Assembly: GCF_003122365.1 (NCBI RefSeq) | Contig: NZ_CP029254.1 | Span: 3,110,501-3,174,500 of the forward strand | Source: Streptomyces spongiicola | GTDB lineage: Bacteria; Actinomycetota; Actinomycetes; Streptomycetales; Streptomycetaceae | Length of the DNA stretch: 64,000 nucleotides | Direction: 5' to 3' | Made by a program: the position numbers and the translations under genes | Part shown: piece after piece, positions 9,130 through 16,503 of the stretch | How positions within the stretch are numbered: the first letter of the stretch is position 1 | Layout of the letters: the number at the start of each line of letters is the position of its first letter | Notes under the pieces: generated by a model | Database searches by the model: none | Told to the model about the DNA's origin: nothing | The model's input: only the letters and a program-made list of their open reading frames with translations

Positions 9130-10497
9130 GTGACAGCCGCGAGGTCGTCCGGCGCTCCCGGGCCGCTGAGCAGGGCGTGCCGAGCCGTCGGCCGCGCCCT
9201 GCACCTGCCGTTCACCCGAACGGCGAGGGGCATCCGCCGGGCCACCCACGCGCACGGCGCGGGCGAGTCCGGGCTGGGCAGGCTGATCGAACTGCACGCG
9301 GTCAACGGCGCCGGCGATGTCATGATCACCGTTGCGCTGGCCTCGACGGTCTTCTTCTCCGTGCCCACCGACGAGGCCCGCGGGCGGGTCGCGCTCTACC
9401 TGGCCGTCACCATGGCGCCGTTCACCCTGCTCGCCCCGGTGATCGGCCCGCTGCTGGACCACATCCCGCACGGCCGCCGCGCGGCGATGGCGGGCACGAT
9501 GACGGCCCGTGCGGTGCTGGCGCTGACCATGTCGGGAGCCGTCGCCACCGGCGGCATCGAGCTGTATCCGGCGGCGCTCGGCGTACTGGTGTGCTCGAAG
9601 GCGTACGGGGTGATCCGGAGCGCCGTCGTGCCGCGTCTGCTGCCGCCGGGATTCGCCCTGGTCAAGGCGAACTCACGGGTGACGCTCGCCGGGTTGCTGG
9701 CCACGGGCATCGCGGCGCCGATCGGCGTCGGGCTCCAGCAGATCGGCCCCGCCTGGCCGCTGTACGGCGCGTGCGCGATCTTCGCCCTGGGCACGTTCCT
9801 CTCGCTGGGCATGCCGCACAAGGTCGACTCGGCGAAGGGCGAGCGCAAGGCGCACATGCTGACGTACGGCGAGCGGAAGCCCAGTCTGCGGACGGTCGGC
9901 CCGTCGGTGCTGCACGGACTGCAGGCGAACGTGGCGCACCGGATGCTGTCGGGCTTCCTGATCTTCTTCCTGGCGTTCCTGCTGCGCGTTCATCCGCTGG
10001 CCGGGCAGAGCGCCGCCGCTTCGCTGATCATGGTCGGCGTCGCCGCCGGGATCGGCAACGCCTGCGGCACGGCGATCGGGGCGTGGGTGCGCAACCGCCC
10101 ACCGGAGCTGATCGTCGCCACCGGGCTGATGCTGGTGCTGACCACGGCGTTGCTCACGGCGGTGTTCCTGAGCCCGCTGACGGTGGCGGTGCTGGGCGCG
10201 GTGGCCGGGCTGTCCCAGGCGCTGTCGAAGCTGTCGCTGGACGCGATGATCCAGCGGGACGTACCGGAACCGGTGCGGACATCGGCCTTCGCCCGCTCCG
10301 AGACGCTGCTGCAGATGTCGTGGGTGGTCGGCGGGGCGATCGGGATCTCGCTGCCGCTGAACGGCGTGGTGGGCCTGACCGTGGCGGCCGGCATCCTGGC
10401 CGTGGGCGCCGTGCTGGCGCTGCGGGGGCTGCTGGCGGCGTCCCGGCGCGGCACGGTCGCACCGAAGAAGGTCACGCTGGCCTCCCGGGCGCGGTGA
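9130..10497 (+). CDS. MFS transporter
   Basis: A 455-residue major facilitator superfamily protein with about twelve hydrophobic segments, from residue 60 (VNGAGDVMITVALASTVFF) to near 440. A loop GPLLDHIPHGRRAAMAG between helices 2 and 3 corresponds to the conserved MFS A-motif position. A basic N-terminal extension precedes helix 1. The substrate cannot be inferred. The start is the GTG at 9130 (VTAARSSGAPGPLS), since the frame before it runs antisense into DUF3027. A TATGAC hexamer sits three bases upstream and there is no ribosome-binding site, so the transcript may be leaderless. The gene shares a 281-bp promoter region with DUF3027. Confidence 0.8.
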   Translation: MTAARSSGAPGPLSRACRAVGRALHLPFTRTARGIRRATHAHGAGESGLGRLIELHAVNGAGDVMITVALASTVFFSVPTDEARGRVALYLAVTMAPFTLLAPVIGPLLDHIPHGRRAAMAGTMTARAVLALTMSGAVATGGIELYPAALGVLVCSKAYGVIRSAVVPRLLPPGFALVKANSRVTLAGLLATGIAAPIGVGLQQIGPAWPLYGACAIFALGTFLSLGMPHKVDSAKGERKAHMLTYGERKPSLRTVGPSVLHGLQANVAHRMLSGFLIFFLAFLLRVHPLAGQSAAASLIMVGVAAGIGNACGTAIGAWVRNRPPELIVATGLMLVLTTALLTAVFLSPLTVAVLGAVAGLSQALSKLSLDAMIQRDVPEPVRTSAFARSETLLQMSWVVGGAIGISLPLNGVVGLTVAAGILAVGAVLALRGLLAASRRGTVAPKKVTLASRAR

Positions 10498-10649
10498 GGC
10501 CGGGCCCCTGCCGCGGCGTGTCCGGCCCCGCGCCCACGGCCTGCCGGGGCGGCCCGGACGACCGCGCACGGGCACGACCCGCGCGGCGCCGGCGGGGCCG
10601 TCCAAGGCGCCACGCCGCACCCCCGCGCTGCGGGACACCGGGCGCCCGA

Positions 10650-10655
10650 TAGCCT
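10650..10655 (+). promoter_or_regulatory. Probable -10 element of a leaderless transcript
   Basis: TAGCCT lies seven bases before the ATG at 10663 and no ribosome-binding site is seen, the same arrangement as before the DUF2530 gene. Confidence 0.4.
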
Positions 10656-10662
10656 TCGGACC

Positions 10663-11142
10663 ATGACCGTTGCGTTCCTCTCCGGCAAGCGCCGCCGGGC
10701 CGCCGCCGCCCTCGGTGCCGTGTCCGCCGGCCTCCTCGTACTCTCCGCCTGCGACAAGCCGACGCCGCTTGCGACCGTGACGGTCGGGACGACCTCGGTC
10801 AACACCGAGGCCGCCTGCTACAACGACGGCCAGGCCATCAAGGAGTCGCAGATCCAGGACTGCCTCAACGAGAAGGCCGACAAGTCCATCACGGTCGCGC
10901 CGGACGACAAGATCCGCTTCGGTGTCGACCCCGAGATCGCCGAGAACGGCTGGACGATCTTCATCGGCGGCGAGCGCGCCGAGCAGGAGCCGTACCACAA
11001 GACGTACCGGACCATCCCGGCCAGCGCCTTCTTCACCAGCCCGACGACCGGCGAGCCCTCCCGCTCGGCCCAGGTGTCCATCGTGGAGACGACGGGGAAG
11101 AAGCTGACGGGAATCTGGCATTTCAAGCTGGCCCAGGACTGA
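10663..11142 (+). CDS. DUF2771 lipoprotein
   Basis: A 159-residue secreted lipoprotein. A basic head (SGKRRRAAA) is followed by a hydrophobic segment and the lipobox LLVLSAC, with the lipidated cysteine near residue 30. The mature part (VTVGTTSVNTEAACYND, then a beta-rich region ending GIWHFKLAQD) matches the actinomycete DUF2771 family, which is uncharacterised. Two further cysteines (AACYN and IQDCLNE) could form a disulphide. It follows the MFS gene and precedes the mqnBD pair on the same strand, separated from mqnB by a 336-bp repeat-rich gap, so it is probably its own transcript. Confidence 0.85.
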   Translation: MTVAFLSGKRRRAAAALGAVSAGLLVLSACDKPTPLATVTVGTTSVNTEAACYNDGQAIKESQIQDCLNEKADKSITVAPDDKIRFGVDPEIAENGWTIFIGGERAEQEPYHKTYRTIPASAFFTSPTTGEPSRSAQVSIVETTGKKLTGIWHFKLAQD

Positions 11143-11478
11143 TCCCGGACTGATCCCGGACTGAGCCGGTTCCGGGACGGGTCCCGGGCCTGGGCCGACA
11201 CCGGGACGGGAGGAACCCGGACGAAACCCGACGGGACCGGCCCCAACCCGGACGGTATCGGCCCCAGCCCGGATCGGGCCGGTGCCGGGGCCGAGTCCCG
11301 AAGGAACCCCGCAGCCGAACCCCCGGCGACCGGGAACGCCGGACCCGCCGGACCCGGCGGTCCGGGAACGAACCCCCGGCGGTCCGGGACCGCAGCGACC
11401 TACACCACAGCGACCTACACCGAAGCGACCTACACCGAAGGGACCCGGCCGGACGGGCACCCGCCCGGAGGTCATGCC
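11143..11478. repeat. Intergenic repeats between the DUF2771 gene and mqnB
   Basis: The gap starts with three GACTGATCCCGGA-like units that begin at the stop codon of the lipoprotein gene. It also holds three 15-bp tandem units at 11394-11438 (AGCGACCTACACCAC, then AGCGACCTACACCGA twice). The ribosome-binding site of mqnB (GGAGG, 11467-11471) lies at its right edge. Confidence 0.7.
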
Positions 11479-12246
11479 ATGCGCGTACTCGTCGTCACCG
11501 CGGTGCGGGCGGAGGCCGACTCCGTCATCGCCGGACTCTCTCCCGGCGGCCCCGTGACCACCCACCGCGTTCCGGGCGGTGACACCCTGCTCCGCTGCGC
11601 GGGTGCGGGTGCGGGGACTGGTGCGGGTACGGGGACGGGCCGTAGCGCGGAAACGGGGGCGACGGTGGACGTCCTGGCCGGGGGCGCCGGTCCCGCAGCC
11701 GCGGCAGCCGCGGCGGCCACCGTGCTGACGGCCGCCGCCACCGGCCCCGGCGCTCCCGGTTACGACCTGGTCGTCTCCGCCGGGATCGGCGGTGGTTTCG
11801 CGGGGGCCGCCCCGCTCGGCTCGATCGTCGTCGCCGACGCGATCGTCGCCGCCGACCTGGGGGCACAGACGCCCGACGGCCATCTGACCTTGGAGGAACT
11901 CGGTTTCGGCCGCTCCGCGCACCGGCCCGCCGCGCTGTCGAAGCGGATCGCCGAGTCCCTGGACGCCGTGCACGCGCCCGTCCTCACCGTCTCGACCGTC
12001 ACCGGCACCGCCGGCCGGGCCGCCGAGCTGACCGCACGCCACCCCCGGGCCGCCGCCGAGGCGATGGAGGGCTTCGGGGTCGCCGAGGCCGCCGTGCGGC
12101 ACGGTGTTCCCGTGGCCGAGATCCGCGCCGTGTCCAACGCGGTCGGCCCCCGCGACCGGGCCTCCTGGCGCATCGGGGAGGCCCTGGAGGCACTGCGGGA
12201 AGCGTTCCGGCTGCTGAGTCCCGTCCTTGAGGAGGAGGCCCGATGA
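11479..12246 (+). CDS. mqnB: Futalosine hydrolase MqnB
   Basis: A 255-residue member of the nucleoside phosphorylase/hydrolase fold. MqnB removes the base from futalosine to give dehypoxanthinyl futalosine in the futalosine route to menaquinone. Visible family signatures are the N-terminal MRVLVVTAVRAEADSV, the glycine-rich SAGIGGGFAGAAPLGSIVVA and the C-terminal EAMEGFGVAEAAVRHGVPV with RAVSNAVGPRDRASW, where the ribose-binding Glu-Met-Glu and the catalytic Asp are expected. An Ala/Gly/Thr-rich insertion at about residues 36-60 is variable. A GGAGG lies seven bases before the ATG. The stop overlaps the mqnD start (ATGA at 12243), indicating translational coupling. Confidence 0.93.
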   Translation: MRVLVVTAVRAEADSVIAGLSPGGPVTTHRVPGGDTLLRCAGAGAGTGAGTGTGRSAETGATVDVLAGGAGPAAAAAAAATVLTAAATGPGAPGYDLVVSAGIGGGFAGAAPLGSIVVADAIVAADLGAQTPDGHLTLEELGFGRSAHRPAALSKRIAESLDAVHAPVLTVSTVTGTAGRAAELTARHPRAAAEAMEGFGVAEAAVRHGVPVAEIRAVSNAVGPRDRASWRIGEALEALREAFRLLSPVLEEEAR

Positions 12247-13085
12247 GCAAGATCAAGATCGCCTATTCGCCCTGCCCGAACGACACCTTCGTCTTCGACG
12301 CCTGGGCGCACGGGCGGATCCCGGGCGCCCCGCGCCTCGACGTGACGTTCGCGGACATCGACATCACCAACGGCATGGCGGAGCGGGGCGAGTTCGACGT
12401 ACTGAAGGTCTCGTACGCGGTCCTCCCGTACGTACTCGACGAGTACGCGCTGCTGCCCTGCGGCGGCGCGCTGGGCCGGGGCTGCGGCCCGCTCGTGCTC
12501 ACCCGGGAGCCGGGCACCGACCTGAGCCGCGCGACGGTCGCCGTGCCGGGCGAGAGGTCGACGGCGTATCTGCTGTTCCGGCTGTGGGCGGCGGACGTGC
12601 TGCCGGACGGGGTCGGCAGGGTCGTCGTGCTGCCGTTCCACGAGATCATGCCGGCCGTGCGGGACGGCAGGGTGGACGCCGGACTCGTGATCCACGAGGC
12701 ACGGTTCACCTATCCGGAGTACGGCCTGCACTGCCTCGCCGACATGGGCGAGCACTGGGAGACCACGACCGGGCTGCCGATCCCGCTCGGTGCGATCATC
12801 GCCAGGAGGGCACTGGGCCCGGAGCTGCTGAGTCTGCTGGCCGAGTCCGCCCGCACATCCGTCCGTATGGCCTGGGACGATCCGGAGGCATCACGTCCGT
12901 ATGTGCTGGAGCACGCCCAGGAGATGGACCCGGCGGTCGCCGACCAGCACATCGGGCTCTACGTCAACGAGTTCACGGCCGACCTCGGCGAGGCGGGCTA
13001 CTCGGCCGTCCGCGGCCTGCTCACACGTGCCGCGGCCGAGGGGCTCGTACCTCCCCTCGGCCGCGAGGCGCTGTCCTTCGTCTGA
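12243..13085 (+). CDS. mqnD: 1,4-dihydroxy-6-naphthoate synthase MqnD
   Basis: A 280-residue periplasmic-binding-protein-fold enzyme. MqnD converts cyclic dehypoxanthinyl futalosine to 1,4-dihydroxy-6-naphthoate in menaquinone biosynthesis. The diagnostic head IAYSPCPNDTFVFDAWAHG is present, followed by DVTFADIDITNGMAERGEFD, KVSYAVLPYV and DAGLVIHEARFTYPEYGL. The length is normal. Its start overlaps the mqnB stop by four bases, so the two consecutive pathway enzymes are co-translated. The other mqn genes are not in this window. Confidence 0.95.
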   Translation: MSKIKIAYSPCPNDTFVFDAWAHGRIPGAPRLDVTFADIDITNGMAERGEFDVLKVSYAVLPYVLDEYALLPCGGALGRGCGPLVLTREPGTDLSRATVAVPGERSTAYLLFRLWAADVLPDGVGRVVVLPFHEIMPAVRDGRVDAGLVIHEARFTYPEYGLHCLADMGEHWETTTGLPIPLGAIIARRALGPELLSLLAESARTSVRMAWDDPEASRPYVLEHAQEMDPAVADQHIGLYVNEFTADLGEAGYSAVRGLLTRAAAEGLVPPLGREALSFV

Positions 13086-13340
13086 GAGCCGCGCCCACCG
13101 CTCGCCTCCGCCCGGGGCGCGCCCGGGCCTCGATCAACCGGTGGAGCGGCGCCGCGGGCCGGTGGGACGGTCCTACCCCGCCGACACGGCGGCACCTCCG
13201 GCCGGCGGCACCCCCCACCGACGGCACCTCCCACCGACGGGCACCTCCCGCCGACGGCGCCTCAGGCCGGTGCGGCGGCGACTCGGCCGGGCGTCCGCGC
13301 CGCAGGCCCGCGGGGCGGCGCGGCGCAGACCCCCTGGAGG

Positions 13341-13724
13341 TCAGACGTCGAGCTGGTCGGCGACCGCGCGCAGCAGACCCGCGATCTTCTTGCCGTGGGC
13401 CTTGTCCGGGTACCGGCCGCGCTCCAGCTGCGGGGTGATGTTCTCCAGCAGCGTCGTCAGGTCCTGCACGATCGACGCCAGTTCGTCCGGCTTGCGGCGC
13501 TGCGCCGCAGCCACTGACGGGGTCGGGTCGAGGACCGTGACCGAGAGTGCCTGGTCACCGCGCTGCCCCGCGACGACGCCGAACTCGACCCGCTGACCGG
13601 GCTTCAGGGAGTCGACTCCGTCAGGAAGCACCGACGAGTGGACGAAGACGTCACCGCCGTCGTCGCGGGAGAGAAAGCCGAAGCCCTTCTCGCTGTTGAA
13701 CCACTTGACCTTGCCGGTAGGCAC
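13341..13724 (-). CDS. Cold-shock-domain protein with C-terminal extension
   Basis: A 127-residue protein. Residues 1-66 form a cold-shock domain with both RNA-binding motifs: KGFGFL (RNP1-like) and VFVHSS (RNP2-like). Residues 70-127 are an extension ([31 protein letters not shown]) conserved in Streptomyces homologues but absent from the ~67-residue Csp proteins. It should bind single-stranded nucleic acid in the cytoplasm. I start at the GTG at 13722-13724 ([14 protein letters not shown]); the longer frame reads through what is probably its 5' untranslated region. It faces mqnD convergently. The 254-bp gap between them holds CACCTCCCACCGACGG-like repeats and no gene. Confidence 0.88.
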   Translation of the reverse strand: MPTGKVKWFNSEKGFGFLSRDDGGDVFVHSSVLPDGVDSLKPGQRVEFGVVAGQRGDQALSVTVLDPTPSVAAAQRRKPDELASIVQDLTTLLENITPQLERGRYPDKAHGKKIAGLLRAVADQLDV

Positions 13725-13882
13725 GTCTGTCCTCGTCCTCGTACTCGTCGGGAATTGCGAAAAACCGTCTGGATAGCAGTGCAGCGGGCCGCTCGACCCG
13801 CCACCACACAAGGCTAATGGTCCGGGGGCCGCTGACAAGACGTCCCCGGTGGTTCCCACGCGCTGGGAACTACCCTGGTCGA

Positions 13883-14203
13883 GTGACTCATGAAACCCAA
13901 GCGAATTCGGCCGGTCTCGGCGACGGGCTCGTCCGGGTCGGCGCGATCGTCTTCGTCATCGGCACGGTGGCCACTCTCGTCACCGTGGCCCCGCTGTTCC
14001 TCGGGACCGAACCGTTCCCGACCGCCGCGTACCTGGTGAGCATGCTGATGGGCGTCGGTTTCCTGATCGCCGGTACCGGTGTGCTCCGGTCGATCGCGGC
14101 GCAGCGCCGTCAGGCACGCCCCTCCGCCCTCTCTGCCCCCTCTGCCCCCTCTGCGCCGTCTGCGCCGTCTGCGCCGTCCGCGCCGTCCGCGCCGTCCGCA
14201 TAG
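13883..14203 (+). CDS. Small integral membrane protein with Ser-Ala-Pro tail
   Basis: A 106-residue protein with two hydrophobic helices (about residues 14-36, [21 protein letters not shown], and 46-66, [19 protein letters not shown]). An Arg/Gln-rich stretch follows, then a tail of eight or so Ser-Ala-Pro repeats encoded by a tandem CCGTCTGCG/CCCTCTGCC array (14124-14200). I recognise it as an uncharacterised Streptomyces membrane protein found beside the cold-shock gene. The GTG at 13883 is chosen because the preceding frame overlaps the divergent cold-shock promoter. The repeat tail probably varies in copy number between strains. Confidence 0.7.
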   Translation: MTHETQANSAGLGDGLVRVGAIVFVIGTVATLVTVAPLFLGTEPFPTAAYLVSMLMGVGFLIAGTGVLRSIAAQRRQARPSALSAPSAPSAPSAPSAPSAPSAPSA

Positions 14204-14277
14204 GGAACTCCGTCCGGTCCCTTCCGGCTACCGCTCATTCCGGCTACCGCTCATTCCGGCGCCGCGGCCCGTCGCCG

Positions 14278-14925
14278 TCAGCCTGCCGCCTCGGCCGCGT
14301 ACCCGGCGAGCCAGACGGGGAAGGCGTCGAGGTCCGGCAGGACGACGTGTGCACCCGCCGCGCGCAGCTCGTGCTCGTCACACGGCCCGGTCGGCACGGC
14401 GACCGACAGCACCCCGGCGGTGCGCGCCCCGCGGACATCCCCGACGTGGTCGCCGACGTACACCCGGGCGTCGTGCTCGCGCAACGCCTCCGCCTTGGCC
14501 TCGGCCCACAGCCATCCGATGACTTCGTCGGGCTCGATGCCGAGATGGGCGAGGTGCATCACGGCGTTCGGCTCGTGCTTGGCGGTGACGACGATCGCCC
14601 GGCCGCCCAGCGCCTGGACGGCGGCCACGGCCTCCCGGGCACCGGGCATCGCGGGGGTCGGGGATATCGCGTACTCGGGGTAGAGCCGGCGGTAGCGATC
14701 ACCCATCTCCAGGATCCGGTCGTCCGGGAACCAGTACGCGAGTTCCTGCTCCAGCGGCGGCCCCAGCCGGGTCACCGCCAGGTCGGCGTCTATCCACACC
14801 CCGGTCTCCGTGGAGAGCGCCCGGTAGGCGGCCCTGATGCCGGGACGCGAGTCGATCAGGGTCATGTCGAGGTCGAATCCGACCGTGAGCGGTCGCGTCA
14901 GCGGTTCCGAGGCCATGCGTGCCAT
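14278..14925 (-). CDS. HAD-superfamily phosphatase (PGPase-like)
   Basis: A 215-residue haloacid-dehalogenase hydrolase. Motif I is GFDLDMTLIDS with the nucleophile and acid Asp pair, motif II is IVVTAKH, and motifs III/IV appear as the lysine in EAKAEALREH and VYVGDHVGDVRGA. The cap (residues 35-95) is helical, as in subclass I phosphoglycolate-phosphatase-like enzymes. The substrate is unknown. The start is the ATG at 14923-14925; a second in-frame ATG at 14914-14916 is equally possible. The long upstream frame crosses tandem repeats and is not real. Confidence 0.85.
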   Translation of the reverse strand: MARMASEPLTRPLTVGFDLDMTLIDSRPGIRAAYRALSTETGVWIDADLAVTRLGPPLEQELAYWFPDDRILEMGDRYRRLYPEYAISPTPAMPGAREAVAAVQALGGRAIVVTAKHEPNAVMHLAHLGIEPDEVIGWLWAEAKAEALREHDARVYVGDHVGDVRGARTAGVLSVAVPTGPCDEHELRAAGAHVVLPDLDAFPVWLAGYAAEAAG

Positions 14926-15326
14926 TGTGCCCGGGGACGGCCGGGCAGCCGGGCAGCCGGGCAGCCGGGCGGCCGGGCAGCCGGACGACTGAGGCGCTGG
15001 GGCAGTGGCGACGATGCGAGACCCCGCGGCGGCGGCGCGTAGCCAGCGGCGGCCCGGCGCACCGGAGCCGTGGCCCGGGCGCGGAGCCGTGGGCTGGAAC
15101 GGCGCGGGGAGCCGACGGCTGCGAGAGGGCGGAGAACCAGCGACCGTGCGGACGAGCAGCCGACTGGGCCGGGCGAGCGGGGAGCCGGCCGCACCGGGGC
15201 GGGCAGGGGAGTCAGTTACTCCGGCGCGGGCACGAGAGTGAGTGGCGCCGGCGCGGGCAGGGGAGTCAGCGCGGCTCCCGCCCCCGCGCGTCGAGCAGCT
15301 GCGTGGCGCAGGCGCGGGCAGGAGGG
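14926..15326. repeat. Tandem and direct repeats in a gene-free gap
   Basis: About 400 bp without a gene. It starts with a GGGCAGCC(GG) tandem array (14940-14985). It ends with repeats of a GGCGCCGGCGCGGGCAGGGG unit followed by AGTCAG (15240-15275 and 15305-15335) that resemble the last codons of the minus-strand gene ending at 15327. Confidence 0.6.
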
Positions 15327-16427
15327 TCAGTGGCGCCGGGCGCGCCAGAGGAGGAAGAGGGCGGACGCCACCGCCGCGCCGCGTACGACCCATGGCCACG
15401 CACCGGTCAGAGCCTCTCTCATCGCCTCGCCGCCCGGGGCCATCGGATCGCCCCACCGGCCCTCGACGCGGCCCCAGACCCACACCGCCGCGCTCGTGGC
15501 CACGAGGCCCGGGATACCGAGGACCGCCCATTTCGCCTCGGCGCGGGACAGGGTGCGGGTTGCGTACGCGAGGAACCAGCCGCCGGCCAGTGCCACCAGC
15601 GACCCCAGAACCGCGCCCACGGCGAGCAGTGTCGCGGCGAAGAGCAGCATGGGGTTGCCGAGCGCGAAGCGGACGGCCCCTCGCGCCGGTACGGCCGGTG
15701 GCGCGGCAGCGGCTCCGTCCGCCCCTACCGCCCCTACCGCCCCTACCGCCCCTCCCGCGGCACCCGCCCCGCCAGCGGCGCCCGCAGCGTCCGCCGCCCC
15801 TCCACGCCGCACCCACCGGCGCATCCCGCGCCGGGGGCCGCCCTCCTTCCCGGACCCTTCGGCGGCGCTCTCCCGCCCTCGCTCCCCTCGCTCCCCTCGC
15901 TCCTCCGGCCGGGGAAGGCGCAGCAGCTCCGGAATCTCCACCCCGCCGACGAACGCGCCGATGTTCGCGTCCGGCGACCACCCGCGTTCGATCCGCCACC
16001 AGTCGGGTTGCCGGACGCCCGGACCCGCTCCGGGGACCGCCGGGCCGGAGGGCGTTTCCGGGACGCCGGCCTCCGGCACCCCCGACCGCTGCTCCGGCAC
16101 GGACGCGGGAGCCGTCTCGGGGGCGGGGAACGTCTCGGGGGCGGGGGCCGGTGCGTCCGTCCCGGCTTCCGGGAAGCGGCGCCGACTGCGCGGATCCGCT
16201 CCGGAGTCCGCGCCGCCCACCACCTCGTCCGGCGTGCCCAGCCGTCCGAGGATGCGCTGGACGGCCGCCGGGCTGTCGGTGCCGTACTTGGCCCGCTGCC
16301 GGTCGATCTCGTTACGCAGCGACGACACGAGCTGCATCCTGGTGCCGGAGGGCAACTGGCGCTGCTGCGCCAGATCGCCGACCCGGCTCAGGTAGTCGAA
16401 GACAATCTGATCGCTCTCGATCCCCAC
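15327..16427 (-). CDS. Actinomycete membrane protein with N-terminal helical domain
   Basis: A 366-residue protein. The N-terminal domain (residues 1-60, FDYLSRVGDLAQQRQLPSG then TRMQLVSSLRNEIDRQR) looks like the helical DUF1700/permease-associated domain and probably lies in the cytoplasm. A Pro/Glu/Ala-rich linker and a Gly/Ala-rich stretch (about 200-240) follow, then three or four hydrophobic helices (RFALGNPMLLFAATLLAVGA, LVALAGGWFLAYA, WAVLGIPGLVATSAAVW, ALFLLW). The function is unknown. The GTG at 16425-16427 has a strong GGAGG seven bases upstream. It is divergent from the 1041-residue helicase-associated protein and shares an inverted-repeat promoter with it. Confidence 0.75.
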   Translation of the reverse strand: MGIESDQIVFDYLSRVGDLAQQRQLPSGTRMQLVSSLRNEIDRQRAKYGTDSPAAVQRILGRLGTPDEVVGGADSGADPRSRRRFPEAGTDAPAPAPETFPAPETAPASVPEQRSGVPEAGVPETPSGPAVPGAGPGVRQPDWWRIERGWSPDANIGAFVGGVEIPELLRLPRPEERGERGERGRESAAEGSGKEGGPRRGMRRWVRRGGAADAAGAAGGAGAAGGAVGAVGAVGADGAAAAPPAVPARGAVRFALGNPMLLFAATLLAVGAVLGSLVALAGGWFLAYATRTLSRAEAKWAVLGIPGLVATSAAVWVWGRVEGRWGDPMAPGGEAMREALTGAWPWVVRGAAVASALFLLWRARRH

Positions 16428-16466
16428 GGTGCCCCTCCACAGCGCGCCCGTCCCGGCGCCCGATCC

Positions 16467-16496
16467 TGACGTTAGCGCCTGGGCAGGGGCTAACGT
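16467..16496. promoter_or_regulatory. Divergent promoter with perfect inverted repeat
   Basis: ACGTTAGC (16469-16476) and GCTAACGT (16489-16496) form a perfect 8-bp inverted repeat with a 12-bp spacer. Each arm contains TAACGT reading outwards: seven bases before the ATG at 16504 on the plus strand, and about 42 bases before the GTG at 16427 on the minus strand. TGACGT at 16467-16472 lies 18 bp before the plus-strand hexamer as a possible -35. This looks like overlapping divergent promoters within an operator-like palindrome. Confidence 0.55.
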
Positions 16497-16503
16497 GGGG
16501 CGG